A stretch of 64,000 nucleotides of DNA from an uncultured Muribaculaceae bacterium (GCA_910587185.1 CAJULY010000007.1:62001-126000), one strand, 5' to 3'; shown: positions 25,337 through 35,565, numbered from the stretch's first letter. Translations and numbers: made by a program. Notes: generated by a model not told the origin, from the letters alone.

Positions 25337-26599
25337 ATGCTTTACTATATATTCAATCTTCTGCAGGACAGCGGAATCCCGGGCATAAGGCTCATCGACT
25401 ACATCACCTTCCGTTCGGGAGCGTCATTCGTGCTGGCTCTGTTCATAGCGCTGGTCTTCGGGCGCAAGATAATCGACCGGCTGCGGCGCATGCAGGTGGG
25501 AGAGATAGTGCGCGATCTCGGAATCCAGGGAGAGAACAGTAAAAAAGGCACTCCCACCATGGGCGGCATCATCATCATCATATCCATACTGATTCCATGC
25601 CTGCTGCTGGGCAACCTCTCCAACGTCTATATGATTCTGATGATAATCGCCACTATATGGCTCGGAATTCTCGGATTTCTTGACGATTACCTAAAGCTGA
25701 AACGCCATAACAAGGACGGCATGAAGGGAAAGTTCAAGATTGTAGGCCAGTTAGGACTCGGTCTGATCGTAGGCCTGACAATGTGGTTCAGCCCCGACAT
25801 CGTGGTACGTCAGAACATGGAGGTCAAAACCGGCGACACTACTGAAACAGTGGTCACATACAAACCGGAGAATGTCAAAAGCCCCGAGACCACCATACCG
25901 TTTGTTAAAAACAACAATTTCAACTACCAGTGGCTGACCAAATGGTGTGGCCCCCACGCCGTCACAGCCGGGTGGATCGTATTCGTGCTCATCACCATCC
26001 TGGCGGTCATGGCCACCTCCAATGGTGCGAACCTGACCGACGGCGTCGATGGACTCTGCGCGGGATGTTCGGCCATAATAGGCGTCGCGCTGCTGATAAT
26101 GGCATATCTCGGTGGACATGTCATATATGCCTCCTACCTCAACATTCTCTATATTCCGGAAAGTTCTGAGTTAGTGGTGTTCATGGCGGCATTCATAGGC
26201 GCCCTGATAGGGTTCCTGTGGTACAACGCCAATCCCGCACAGGTATTCATGGGCGACACAGGCAGCCTAACGATAGGCGGTATCATAGCCGTATTCGCCA
26301 TACTGACGCGTAAAGAGCTGCTGCTGCCGATTCTCTGCGGAATCTTCTTCGTGGAGGACCTGTCGGTGATGGCTCAGGTAACATATTACAAATATACCCG
26401 CAAACGTTACGGAACCCCGAGGCGCATATTCAAATGCACGCCTCTTCATCACCATTTCCAGAAATCGGCATCCGATTGCACCGACGCGCTTCTGCGCCGT
26501 CCGTTCAATCCGGTGCCTGAACAGAAACTGGTCGTAAGATTCTGGATCGTCGGCATACTGCTTGCCGCCATAACTTTCGTAACGCTCAAAATACGATAA
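25337..26599 (+). CDS. mraY: Phospho-N-acetylmuramoyl-pentapeptide transferase MraY
   Basis: Polytopic inner-membrane enzyme that transfers phospho-MurNAc-pentapeptide to undecaprenyl phosphate, making lipid I. 420 residues, about 60 longer than E. coli MraY. The extra length is mostly an insertion around residues 155-200 (TGDTTETVVTYKPENVKSPE), which is usual in Bacteroidetes. Seen: KKGTPTMGGIIII, the aspartate motif LGFLDDYLKLKRHN, NLTDGVDGLCAG, FMGDTGSL and the HHH-containing TPLHHHFQ near the C-terminus. Confidence 0.97.
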   Translation: MLYYIFNLLQDSGIPGIRLIDYITFRSGASFVLALFIALVFGRKIIDRLRRMQVGEIVRDLGIQGENSKKGTPTMGGIIIIISILIPCLLLGNLSNVYMILMIIATIWLGILGFLDDYLKLKRHNKDGMKGKFKIVGQLGLGLIVGLTMWFSPDIVVRQNMEVKTGDTTETVVTYKPENVKSPETTIPFVKNNNFNYQWLTKWCGPHAVTAGWIVFVLITILAVMATSNGANLTDGVDGLCAGCSAIIGVALLIMAYLGGHVIYASYLNILYIPESSELVVFMAAFIGALIGFLWYNANPAQVFMGDTGSLTIGGIIAVFAILTRKELLLPILCGIFFVEDLSVMAQVTYYKYTRKRYGTPRRIFKCTPLHHHFQKSASDCTDALLRRPFNPVPEQKLVVRFWIVGILLAAITFVTLKIR

Positions 26600-26607
26600 A
26601 AAAGAAG

Positions 26608-27984
26608 ATGGATAACAACAAAGAGAAGAGACAGAAACTCGTAGTGCTCGGCGGAGGAGAAAGCGGTGTAGGCGCCGCAATTCTCGGCAAAGACAAAGGG
26701 ATGGAAGTGTTCCTTTCCGACATGGGCACTGTGGCGCCGCGCTATGCCGCCATGCTCGACGCCGAAGGGATAGAATGGGAACAGGGACACCACACTCCCG
26801 AAAAGATTCTCGACGCCGACATAGTGGTGAAAAGCCCCGGCATACCCCCTACGGCACCGATGGTCAGAGCTATTGCCGACCGGTCGATCCCCGTCATCTC
26901 GGAGATAGAGTTCGCCGGCCGCTACACCGATGCGAAAATGATCTGTATCACGGGAAGCAACGGCAAAACGACAACTACGATGCTGACCTACCATATCCTG
27001 CACGATGCCGGCCTCAACGTTGGCCTCGCAGGAAACGTAGGCCGCAGTCTGGCCCTTCAGGTTGCCCGCGAGCCCCACGAGGTATATGTCATCGAGCTTT
27101 CCTCTTTCCAGCTCGAAAACATGTATGACTTCAAGGCCAATGTCGCCGTCATGCTCAATATCACTCCCGACCATCTTGACCGCTACGACTACAAGATGCA
27201 GAACTATATAAACGCAAAATTCCGAATACTCAACAATCTGACGCCCCGCGACGCCTTCATCTACTGGCAGGACGACCCGGTTATCCGCCGTCAGCTCGAA
27301 CAGGTCACCACCGAAGCGCGCATGTACCCCTTCGCGGAACATGTGGAACGCGACACTAAGGCCTACGTTGGAGGAGACGACAATCTCGTCTTCGAGACTC
27401 CCGAGACATCAATGTCGATGCCCCGCGCCGAACTTTCGCTCAACGGACTCCACAACCTCTACAATTCCATGGCCGCAGGACTTTCAGCCTGTCTGCTCGA
27501 CATTAAAAAGGAAGATATACGCCGCGCTTTGGCCAATTTCGAAGGCGTTGAACACCGCCTGGAATTCGTGGCCGACATTGACGGCGTCCGCTGGATCAAC
27601 GACTCTAAGGCAACCAATGTCAACTCCTGCTGGTATGCCCTCGAAAGCATGCCTTCTACCCGGGAACCGTCAGTCGTTCTTATTCTCGGCGGCAAGGACA
27701 AAGGCAACGACTACACCGAGATTCTTCCTCTGGTGAAGAAAAAAGTCAAGGCCATAGTCTGCATGGGCAAGGATAATAAGAAGCTGCTCGATTTCTTCTC
27801 GCCCCACATAAGCCGCATGGCCGACACCCATTCCCTTGAAGACGCCGTAGCTGCCTGCAGGGAATTCTCGACCGAGGGCGACACGGTGTTGCTTTCGCCG
27901 TGTTGCGCAAGCTTCGACCTCTTCACCTCCTATGAGAACCGCGGCGATCTTTTCAAGGAAGCCGTCCGCAATCTCCGCCATTAA
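26608..27984 (+). CDS. murD: UDP-N-acetylmuramoyl-L-alanine--D-glutamate ligase MurD
   Basis: Cytosolic Mur ligase adding D-Glu to UDP-MurNAc-L-Ala. 458 residues. N-terminal LVVLGGGESGVGAAILGKD nucleotide-sugar domain, P-loop GSNGKTTTT from residue 116, central NITPDHLDRYD, and VEHRLEFVADIDGVRWINDS followed by SKATN. All are typical of MurD. It starts 8 bp after mraY. Confidence 0.97.
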   Translation: MDNNKEKRQKLVVLGGGESGVGAAILGKDKGMEVFLSDMGTVAPRYAAMLDAEGIEWEQGHHTPEKILDADIVVKSPGIPPTAPMVRAIADRSIPVISEIEFAGRYTDAKMICITGSNGKTTTTMLTYHILHDAGLNVGLAGNVGRSLALQVAREPHEVYVIELSSFQLENMYDFKANVAVMLNITPDHLDRYDYKMQNYINAKFRILNNLTPRDAFIYWQDDPVIRRQLEQVTTEARMYPFAEHVERDTKAYVGGDDNLVFETPETSMSMPRAELSLNGLHNLYNSMAAGLSACLLDIKKEDIRRALANFEGVEHRLEFVADIDGVRWINDSKATNVNSCWYALESMPSTREPSVVLILGGKDKGNDYTEILPLVKKKVKAIVCMGKDNKKLLDFFSPHISRMADTHSLEDAVAACREFSTEGDTVLLSPCCASFDLFTSYENRGDLFKEAVRNLRH

Positions 27985-28015
27985 CCTCTCAAATCATATT
28001 ACTCCGCTCTCAATC

Positions 28016-29302
28016 ATGGAATCGACCGACTCATTGTCATCCACACCGCTGACAGCCGCACCGACGACCGCACCGACGGCTTCAGACGATCCGCGCCTCG
28101 CCCCCCTTGCCAAAGGCGACAAACATATATGGGGAATCTACATTCTCCTTGTCATCATTTCTATCGTCGAGCTCTACAGCGCCTCGTCGAGAGAAGTGGT
28201 GTCGGCGGGAATGGGCGTCTATGGCACCATAATCCGCCATGGAGCCATGCTTCTGGCAGGTTTCGGTATCATCTGCCTCTTGCAGCGCACGCATTACCGC
28301 ACAATTCTGCGCTGGATTCCGGTCTTCGCGCTCATGAGCGTGGCGATGATGGTCTATACGATGTTCTTCGGGAGCTATATCAATGGAGCCCGCCGTTCGT
28401 TCAATCTGTTCTTCATCTCCATCCAGCCTTCGGAGTTCATCAAAATCTCCGCCGCGATGATGGTTGCGCTCATAATGTCGCGTTTCCAGCTCAAAGGCGG
28501 AGGCGTCGATAGCAAGGCTGTGGCGGCCACGGCCATTGTCATCATGGTCTTCGGCGGTCTTCTGCTCCCTCAGGGTCTTACCAACACCCTCCTGCTGATG
28601 GCGATAAGCCTTTCCATGATGATCATCTCCGGCGCCGGGAAAAAGCTTTTCGTGGTGTTGCTGGTCTATGGAGCGTGCTGCGGAGTCTATCTCGCGGTCT
28701 CCCACAATGACAGCGACTCCCGTTCCGGTACATGGAAAGAACGTATCGAATCGTTCATCGGCAACGGGAAACCGAAATATGAGGAACCGATCACGAGCGA
28801 CAACCGGCAGGAAATGCTTGGCTACATAGCGCAGGCCCACGGAGGAGTGACCGGCGTCCTTCCCGGAAACTCCCGCGAGACCTCGCGCCTTCCCCTCGCT
28901 TTCACCGACTACATCTATTCGATCGTAGTGGAGGAACTGGGGCTCTGGGGCGGAATCTCCGTGCTGGTTCTCTACCTCTGGCTGCTCGGAAGAGCGAGCA
29001 CCATAGCCTCGCGATGTTCGCGGGCATTCCCGGCGCTTCTGGTCATCGGAATGGCGCTGGTCATCGTCTTCCAGGCGCTTTTCCACATCTGTATCGTCAC
29101 CGGAGTCATCCCCGTGTCCGGGCAGCCGCTGCCTTTGATCTCCAAAGGTGGGTCCTCGATTCTGGTCACCTCGATAGCTTTCGGCATAATGTTGAGCGTC
29201 AGCCGCTTCGCTGTCCGCAACAGCAGCAAGAAACGTGAAATAAACAATGAAATAGAAATGCTCCCTGAAGAAGTCAGAGCCGACAATCCGTCACAGCTCT
29301 GA
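28016..29302 (+). CDS. ftsW: Septal peptidoglycan polymerase FtsW (SEDS family)
   Basis: SEDS-family glycosyltransferase that polymerises lipid II at the septum, working with FtsI. 428 residues from the ATG at 28016 (MESTDSLSSTPLTAAPTTAP). The longer frame begins inside murD and is rejected. A low-complexity Ser/Thr/Ala/Pro cytoplasmic tail of about 30 residues precedes about ten membrane helices. Family motifs: NGARRSFNLFFISIQPSEFIK, the extracytoplasmic ELGLWGG and the C-terminal PLPLISKGGSSI. Confidence 0.95.
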   Translation: MESTDSLSSTPLTAAPTTAPTASDDPRLAPLAKGDKHIWGIYILLVIISIVELYSASSREVVSAGMGVYGTIIRHGAMLLAGFGIICLLQRTHYRTILRWIPVFALMSVAMMVYTMFFGSYINGARRSFNLFFISIQPSEFIKISAAMMVALIMSRFQLKGGGVDSKAVAATAIVIMVFGGLLLPQGLTNTLLLMAISLSMMIISGAGKKLFVVLLVYGACCGVYLAVSHNDSDSRSGTWKERIESFIGNGKPKYEEPITSDNRQEMLGYIAQAHGGVTGVLPGNSRETSRLPLAFTDYIYSIVVEELGLWGGISVLVLYLWLLGRASTIASRCSRAFPALLVIGMALVIVFQALFHICIVTGVIPVSGQPLPLISKGGSSILVTSIAFGIMLSVSRFAVRNSSKKREINNEIEMLPEEVRADNPSQL

Positions 29303-29326
29303 GCGGGGATGCAAACCGACATATAA

Positions 29327-30439
29327 ATGAAAACCGATAAAGCCAACAGACCTCTAAGGGTCATTATAAGCGGAGGAGGCACGGGCGGACATATCTTCCC
29401 GGCCATTTCCATAGCTAACGCCCTGCGCCGGCGCAACCCGCAAACCGAGATTCTTTTCGTCGGGGCCCTCGGACGCATGGAAATGGAGCGCGTGCCTGCC
29501 GCAGGATATGAGATTCAAGGCCTTCCCGTTGCCGGATTCGACCGCCGTCGCCTCTGGCGCAACTTCGGCGTTCTTGTCAAGCTGGCCAAGAGTCTTCTGA
29601 AAGCGCGCAAAATAATCAGGGATTTCAAACCGGAAATAGCCGTCGGTGTCGGAGGATATGCCTCTGGACCGGTTCTTAAGGAAGCCCAGAAACATAACAT
29701 ACCGACTCTGCTCCAGGAACAGAACTCCTACGCCGGAGTGACAAACAAGATGCTCGCGCGCAAAGCCGGCAAAATATGCGTGGCCTACAGCGGAATGGAA
29801 CGTTTCTTCCCGGCCGGGAGCATCGTGATGACCGGCAATCCCGTGCGCGCCGACATTGTCAACTCTACCATGACACCCGGGGAAGCACGCGAAGCCCTCG
29901 GACTGGAAGCGGACCGACCTGTGGTGCTCGTTGTCGGAGGAAGCCTCGGAGCGAGAACAGTCAACGAAAGCATCGCGGCGTCGCTCGACACCATCACCGC
30001 CACCGGAGCCCAGATTCTCTGGCAGACAGGCAAACTCTATTATGAACAGTGTCTTGCCATGGCTGACGGGAAAGCCCATGTGAAGGTATGTCCTTTCATC
30101 TCCGACATGGCGGCCGCCTATCGTGCAGCCGACCTGATGGTCTCCCGCGCAGGCGCAAGCACCATTTCCGAGATACAGCTTCTCGGAATCCCGTCGGTGC
30201 TGGTTCCCTCGCCCAACGTGGCTGAAGACCATCAGCGCAAGAACGCGCAGGCGCTCGCTGACCGCGACGCTGCAGTAATGGTGCTCGATGCCGACGCACC
30301 CCGTCTGCTCGGAGAGACCGTCACGCAACTTATGGCCGACCCTGAAAGGCGTAAGACACTGGGCCGAAACGCACTGGAAATGGCGCTGCGCGACAGCGAC
30401 GAAAAAATAACGGACTGTATCTATTCTCTGATCAACTGA
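29327..30439 (+). CDS. murG: UDP-N-acetylglucosamine:lipid I transferase MurG
   Basis: Membrane-associated GT28 enzyme making lipid II from lipid I. 370 residues. Seen: the N-terminal glycine-rich GGGTGGHIFPAISIANAL, a second G-loop VGVGGYASGP, the donor-binding VGGSLGARTVN, and SRAGASTISEIQLLGIPSVLVPSP. It begins 24 bp after ftsW and ends 3 bp before murC. Confidence 0.97.
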   Translation: MKTDKANRPLRVIISGGGTGGHIFPAISIANALRRRNPQTEILFVGALGRMEMERVPAAGYEIQGLPVAGFDRRRLWRNFGVLVKLAKSLLKARKIIRDFKPEIAVGVGGYASGPVLKEAQKHNIPTLLQEQNSYAGVTNKMLARKAGKICVAYSGMERFFPAGSIVMTGNPVRADIVNSTMTPGEAREALGLEADRPVVLVVGGSLGARTVNESIAASLDTITATGAQILWQTGKLYYEQCLAMADGKAHVKVCPFISDMAAAYRAADLMVSRAGASTISEIQLLGIPSVLVPSPNVAEDHQRKNAQALADRDAAVMVLDADAPRLLGETVTQLMADPERRKTLGRNALEMALRDSDEKITDCIYSLIN

Positions 30440-30442
30440 AGC

Positions 30443-31816
30443 ATGGACACTAAAAAGAACATATATTTCGTAGGCGCCGGCGGCATAGGCATGGCCGCGC
30501 TTGAAAGATATTTCAATGCCCGCGGCTATCGTGTGGGCGGCTATGACCGTACTCCGACCGATCTTACCCACGCTCTCGAAAGCGAGGGTATCAGTCTGAC
30601 CTACGACGATTCCGCCGAAGCGATAGACGAAGCGTTCCGCGACCCCGCGGAAACTCTTGTGGTATATACCCCCGCCATCCCCGACTCCCACCCGGGCCTG
30701 AGATGGTTTCGCGAAAACGGATTCGAGGTTGTCAAGAGGGCGGCCGTTCTCGGCGTCATAACCCGCCAAAGCAAAGCCCTCTGCTTCGCCGGCACTCACG
30801 GCAAGACAACGACTTCCTCGATGGCGGCTCATCTGATGCACTGTTCTCCCGCAGGATGCAACGCCTTCCTCGGAGGGGTTCTCCGGAACTACAATACGAA
30901 TTTCCTTCTTGACGACAAATCGCCCTACAGCGTGGTCGAAGCCGATGAATATGACCGCTCCTTCCATCATCTCAGACCTTATGTGGCGGTCATAACGGCC
31001 ACTGACCCTGACCATCTCGACATATACGGTACCGAAGAAGCATATCTCGAAAGCTTTGCCCGGTTCACGGAACTGATACAGCCCGGAGGCACACTGATAA
31101 AGCATACGGGACTCAAGCTTCGCGAACGCCCCGATCCGTCAGTCAAGGTCTATACCTACTCGCGCGACGAAGGTGATTTCCATGCTGCAAACATACGCCG
31201 GGCCGACGGCAGCATAACCTTTGATTTCGTTGCTCCTGACCGCGTTATCCGCAATATAGAGCTCGGCGTGCCGGTCGAAATAAACATCACCAACGCCATC
31301 GCGGCGCTTGCTGCCGTCTGGGCTGCCGGAGAACTCGACGATGAGAGAGCCCGCAGCGCGATGGCTTCGTTCATGGGACCCAAACGTCGCTTCGAATTCT
31401 GGATGAAAGAACCGGGCGGCCGCGCCGTCATAGATGACTATGCCCATCATCCCGACGAACTCCGCAGCTCCATAGAGTCGGTCCGCGCTCTCTTTCCCGG
31501 ACGAAAACTGACCGTAGCTTTCCAGCCGCATCTCTACAGCCGCACCCGCGATTTCGCGCCCGATTTCGCCAAGGCGCTTTCCGGAGCGGACAGCGTTATA
31601 CTTCTCGACATCTATCCCGCGCGTGAACTCCCGATTCCGGGCGTCACTTCGGAAATAATATTTGACAAGGTCACGTCCCCCGAAAAAGAGCTTGTCGCAA
31701 AAGACCGTCTCGTCGCCACTCTGGCGGAGAAAGGATTCGACGTGCTGCTCACGGTCGGAGCCGGTGACATCTGCAACCTTCTCCCTGAAATAATAAAACT
31801 TCCCGCCCGCTCATGA
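30443..31816 (+). CDS. murC: UDP-N-acetylmuramate--L-alanine ligase MurC
   Basis: Cytosolic ligase adding L-Ala to UDP-MurNAc, the first peptide step. 457 residues. N-terminal YFVGAGGIGMAALERYF, P-loop GTHGKTTTSS from residue 117, EADEYDRSF, ATDPDHLDIYGT, and DDYAHHPDEL followed by FQPHLYSRT. Its stop overlaps the ftsQ start (ATGA). There is no murB or ddl between murC and ftsQ, unlike in proteobacteria; this is the usual Bacteroidetes order. Confidence 0.97.
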   Translation: MDTKKNIYFVGAGGIGMAALERYFNARGYRVGGYDRTPTDLTHALESEGISLTYDDSAEAIDEAFRDPAETLVVYTPAIPDSHPGLRWFRENGFEVVKRAAVLGVITRQSKALCFAGTHGKTTTSSMAAHLMHCSPAGCNAFLGGVLRNYNTNFLLDDKSPYSVVEADEYDRSFHHLRPYVAVITATDPDHLDIYGTEEAYLESFARFTELIQPGGTLIKHTGLKLRERPDPSVKVYTYSRDEGDFHAANIRRADGSITFDFVAPDRVIRNIELGVPVEINITNAIAALAAVWAAGELDDERARSAMASFMGPKRRFEFWMKEPGGRAVIDDYAHHPDELRSSIESVRALFPGRKLTVAFQPHLYSRTRDFAPDFAKALSGADSVILLDIYPARELPIPGVTSEIIFDKVTSPEKELVAKDRLVATLAEKGFDVLLTVGAGDICNLLPEIIKLPARS

Positions 31817-32817
31817 AAATGACACCCCTGAAAAGATCATGGCTTTTCGCCGGCCTGACGCTGCTCGTCATAGTCTATATGGCAGTGGCCTGGTTTCTGA
31901 CGGCCAACGCTGCCGGAAGCCGCCTTTGCCAGGGGGTGCTCATAACGGTCCATGACACTTCGGAAATTCACTTCGTCACTCCGCGCGAACTCTCGGAGGA
32001 ACTTGGCGACCTGCCCAAAACGGCCCGTTCGACCCGGCTGAGCGACATCGACATAGACTCGATCGAACGGATGCTCTATCTGTTCGACAAGATAGAGCGT
32101 GTCAATGTCAACAAGCTTTCCTCGGGCAAGATTCTCATCGATGTCTGGCCCATGCGCCCCGTGGCCCGTATTTTCGACTCGGCCGGCCATTCCTACTACA
32201 TCAACCGCGCCGGCAAGCGCATAGCGGCCGAACCGGGCTATTATCTCGATGTCCCTGTCATCAAAGGCGATTTCAACCCTGATTTTCCGGCTACTTCGCT
32301 GATTCCGCTCATCGACTACATAGAGAGCGATCCGGAGTGGCGCGACGCGATATCCATGATCGAAGCCCGCGGACCGGGCGACATCATACTCGTCCCCATT
32401 ATCCGCGGACACGTAATAAACATCGGCGACTCGACCGACTATCCCGACAAATTCCGGCGACTGAAACTCATGTACTCCAAGGTCATGGGGGCAAAAGGCT
32501 GGGATTTTTACCGGGAAATCTCCGTGAAATGGCGAGGACAGGTCGTCGGCATACGCCGCAACGCCGTGACATCAGGCCCGGAATACATGCTTGACGAGCA
32601 GAACGACGAGGAAGCGAGCGTGACCACGGCCGAACTCGACGAAGGAGTGAAAGCCCCGGTGCAGGCCGACAAACCGATCCCGGCAGCCAAGGCCAAACTC
32701 GAAAGACTGCAGAAAGAAGCTAAAAAAGAAGCTTCGGACGAAAAGAAGTCCGAGACACAGGTACCAAAGAAACCGGAAAAAGAACCAAAGAAAGAAAAAA
32801 GAACGCCTAACATATAA
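31813..32817 (+). CDS. ftsQ: FtsQ/DivIB-type cell division protein with long charged C-terminal tail
   Basis: Bitopic division protein linking the early Z-ring with FtsL/FtsB. 334 residues. A cytosolic stub, one helix (LFAGLTLLVIVYMAVAWFL), then a POTRA-like/FtsQ periplasmic region (IDSIERMLYLFDKIERVNVN ... PVARIFDSAGHSYYINRAGK). The last 75 or so residues are highly charged and low complexity (KLERLQKEAKKEASDEKKSE and PKKPEKEPKKEKR), beyond the usual domain. The tail would lie in the periplasm. Its function is unknown. Name given by domain pattern and position before ftsA. Confidence 0.88.
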   Translation: MKMTPLKRSWLFAGLTLLVIVYMAVAWFLTANAAGSRLCQGVLITVHDTSEIHFVTPRELSEELGDLPKTARSTRLSDIDIDSIERMLYLFDKIERVNVNKLSSGKILIDVWPMRPVARIFDSAGHSYYINRAGKRIAAEPGYYLDVPVIKGDFNPDFPATSLIPLIDYIESDPEWRDAISMIEARGPGDIILVPIIRGHVINIGDSTDYPDKFRRLKLMYSKVMGAKGWDFYREISVKWRGQVVGIRRNAVTSGPEYMLDEQNDEEASVTTAELDEGVKAPVQADKPIPAAKAKLERLQKEAKKEASDEKKSETQVPKKPEKEPKKEKRTPNI

Positions 32818-32833
32818 AAAACCTCACCCTCCG

Positions 32834-34165
32834 ATGGAAGAAAAGAACATCATTGCCATAGAAATAGGCAGCTCCAAGATCAAAGGAGCCTTAGGAATCT
32901 ATAGTCCCCAAGGCGTGCTGACGGTCAAGACGGTGGAAGAAGAGCCACTTCTTGACTTCGTGCGCTACGGCGCCGTCAGCAACGTCGAAGAAACCGCCAA
33001 ACTTGTGGCCCGCATTATCCGCAAGATTGAAAATCAGGTTGTCCCGCGAAAGATAGCGACGGTCTATGTAGCGCTCGGAGGGCGTTCATGCTGCTCCGTG
33101 CGCCGCGATGTTGAGACGCAGCTCAGCGAGGAGATGGAAATTACCGACCAGATCCTGCGCGGACTGCGCGACGAGGTGTCGGGGACCGAACTCACTGACC
33201 GCGACCTTTTCGCAGTCGTTCCGCGCCAATATATAATCGACAAAACGGTCGTAGCCCATCCCAAAGGCACCGTTGGCCGCAATATCCTTTTCAGCGCCAA
33301 CCTGATAACATGCCGCCCCACGAGCAAACGCAACATCGATATTCTTTTCCATGACAAGCTGCAGCTCAACGTGGGAGGCTACGAAGTGCGCCAGCTCGCC
33401 CTCGGCGACCTTGTCATCACGAAGGACGAGAAACGCCTCGGCTGCATGCTCGTGGACTTCGGAGCCGAAACGACAGCCGTCTCCATCTACAAGGACGGAC
33501 ATCTGCAATACATGGCCACCCTTCCTCTGGGCTCGCGCAACATAACCCGCGACATCACCGAGCTCAAATATCTCGAGGAGAAGGCCGAAGAAATAAAATG
33601 CAAGGAGGGCAACGCTTCCGGCAACGCCACTCCCCATCAGCATCCCGGCGGCGTCGATTACACCCCCGTCAACAATTATGTCAGCCACCGCGCCGGCGAG
33701 ATTATTGCCAACATACGCAAACAGATAGATTATGCCGGATTCAAGGCCACGGATCTCTCCGCAGGTATAATAATCGTTGGCCGCGGCGCGCGTCTGGCCG
33801 GATTCAACGACCGCCTCTCCAAGACCGCCGGAATGAATCTGCGTGTCGGCAGCATCACCGCTCCCGAGATTCGCATAGCCGACTCACGCATATCGGCCGC
33901 CGACGCATCGGATGTCATTGCGGTCCTCTATAAAGCCGCGATCCACGGCGCTCAGGAATGTTTGACAAACGATGTTGTCGATCTGACCCAGGAGGAGGAG
34001 CCCGTGATAGAGGAACCGGTGCCCGAACCGGTGATCGATCCCATAGCCGAAGAGCCCGAAAAGCGTAAGAAAGGCGGATTCTTCAAGGACCTGAAGAATA
34101 AGTTCGGAAAGTTCCTTGATGAAAACGAGGATGACGATGACGAGCTCAAGGACGATGCCGACTGA
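32834..34165 (+). CDS. ftsA: Cell division protein FtsA
   Basis: Actin-like ATPase that tethers FtsZ filaments to the membrane. 443 residues. Actin-fold motifs: IAIEIGSSKIKGALG at the N-terminus, LVDFGAETTAVSIYKDG in the middle, and GIIIVGRGARLAGF near 310. The typical 1C subdomain region (TVYVALGGRSCCSVRR) is present. The C-terminus carries an acidic linker (EEEPVIEEPVPEPVIDPIAE), then KKGGFFKDLKNKFGKFLDEN, which can form the membrane-targeting amphipathic helix, and a final acidic tail. It sits 16 bp after ftsQ and 56 bp before ftsZ. Confidence 0.95.
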   Translation: MEEKNIIAIEIGSSKIKGALGIYSPQGVLTVKTVEEEPLLDFVRYGAVSNVEETAKLVARIIRKIENQVVPRKIATVYVALGGRSCCSVRRDVETQLSEEMEITDQILRGLRDEVSGTELTDRDLFAVVPRQYIIDKTVVAHPKGTVGRNILFSANLITCRPTSKRNIDILFHDKLQLNVGGYEVRQLALGDLVITKDEKRLGCMLVDFGAETTAVSIYKDGHLQYMATLPLGSRNITRDITELKYLEEKAEEIKCKEGNASGNATPHQHPGGVDYTPVNNYVSHRAGEIIANIRKQIDYAGFKATDLSAGIIIVGRGARLAGFNDRLSKTAGMNLRVGSITAPEIRIADSRISAADASDVIAVLYKAAIHGAQECLTNDVVDLTQEEEPVIEEPVPEPVIDPIAEEPEKRKKGGFFKDLKNKFGKFLDENEDDDDELKDDAD

Positions 34166-34221
34166 TTTCAGCGAACTATGAACAGATTAACTCAGATCTC
34201 CCAATACACACAGTAACGAAA

Positions 34222-35538
34222 ATGGACGAAAACAATTTCAACATAGACAAATTCGCGAGCCAGTTCAACGACAGGAACCAGGCTCCGCGCGAGACCAACG
34301 ACATCATGGTGATAGGCGTCGGTGGCGGTGGCGGAAACGCCGTCAACCACATGTTTCACCAGGGCGTTCAGGAGGTGACATTCGTTGTCTGCAACACCGA
34401 CAAGAAAGCAGTCGATGAATCGGACGTTCCAAACAAGGTAGTGATAGGCAACGGCCGCGGGGCCGGCAATGACCCCAAGAAAGCACAGAAATTCGCCGAA
34501 GACGACATTGACAAGATAGAAGCGATTTTCGACGATGAGACCCGCATGGTCTTCATCACCGCCGGAATGGGTGGAGGAACCGGAACCGGAGCCGCGCCCG
34601 TCGTTGCCCGTGTGGCAAAGGAACGCGGACTGCTGACGATAGGAATCGTCACCATCCCCTTCCTCTTCGAAGGCCGCAAGAAAATCATGAAGGCTCTCGA
34701 GGGCGCCGACGAGATGGCGAAGGTTGTCGATGCGCTGCTCATCATCAACAACGAACGCCTGACGGAAATTTATCCCGACCTCGACTTCTTCAACGCGTTC
34801 GGCAAAGCTGACGACACACTCTCGACCGCCGCACGCTCCATCTCCGAGATCATCACCACCACGGGCTACATAAACGTTGACTTCGAGGACGTTGACCGCA
34901 CCCTGCGCGGCGGAGGCACCGCAATCATCTCAACGGGCTACGGCGAAGGCGACCACCGCGTGACGAAAGCCATCGAGGACGCCCTCAACTCGCCCCTGCT
35001 CCGCAACCGCGACATCTTCGGATCGCGCAGCCTCCTGCTCAACCTCTACATGAGCCGTAACGGCGACAACTCTATGGCCATGACCGAGGTTCAGGAACTC
35101 CGTAATTTCGTCAACGAAATCAACCCCGAAGTGGATATCATCTGGGGTGTGACCGTTGACAACGACCTCGGCGACAAAGTGAAGATCACTATTCTCGCTG
35201 CCGGATTCGATGTCACCATACGCGAAGAGGAGGGCGAGATTCTCGCCAACCAGGGCCAGTCGCGTCCTGCTGCCGAAACAACGCGCAAAGGACCTAAAGA
35301 TCTCGAAAAAGTCCTCCTGGACCAGTATGGCGACACCTCCGATCTGAGCAAGAACTACATCATCCTCACTCCGGAACAGATGAACGATGACTCAGTCATA
35401 GAATTGCTCGAAAAATCAGCCGCGTTCAACCGCGACAAAAAGATTGTGGAAAATCTGCGCAAAGGCACCCCGCTTCCCCAGACTACGGGACTTTCGCCCG
35501 AGCGGCCCGAGCGTTCCTCAAACCGCATAGAATTCTGA
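34222..35538 (+). CDS. ftsZ: Cell division GTPase FtsZ
   Basis: Tubulin homologue forming the division ring. 438 residues. IGVGGGGGNAVNHMF at the N-terminus, the tubulin signature GGGTGTGAAP at 117-126, and the NxDFEDV T7 loop (INVDFEDVDRTL). After the core, a variable linker from about 335 includes DLSKNYIILTPEQMNDDSVI, and the protein ends SSNRIEF. It closes the cluster; a strong terminator follows 27 bp after the stop. Confidence 0.98.
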   Translation: MDENNFNIDKFASQFNDRNQAPRETNDIMVIGVGGGGGNAVNHMFHQGVQEVTFVVCNTDKKAVDESDVPNKVVIGNGRGAGNDPKKAQKFAEDDIDKIEAIFDDETRMVFITAGMGGGTGTGAAPVVARVAKERGLLTIGIVTIPFLFEGRKKIMKALEGADEMAKVVDALLIINNERLTEIYPDLDFFNAFGKADDTLSTAARSISEIITTTGYINVDFEDVDRTLRGGGTAIISTGYGEGDHRVTKAIEDALNSPLLRNRDIFGSRSLLLNLYMSRNGDNSMAMTEVQELRNFVNEINPEVDIIWGVTVDNDLGDKVKITILAAGFDVTIREEEGEILANQGQSRPAAETTRKGPKDLEKVLLDQYGDTSDLSKNYIILTPEQMNDDSVIELLEKSAAFNRDKKIVENLRKGTPLPQTTGLSPERPERSSNRIEF

Positions 35539-35565
35539 CGAGCATACGCTCTTCCGATATACCTT

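Noticed and set aside
29354..31105. 583-codon open frame on the minus strand opposite murG/murC
   Set aside because: It is the mirror of two certain genes; GC-rich coding strands leave long open antisense frames, and the peptide has no recognisable motif.
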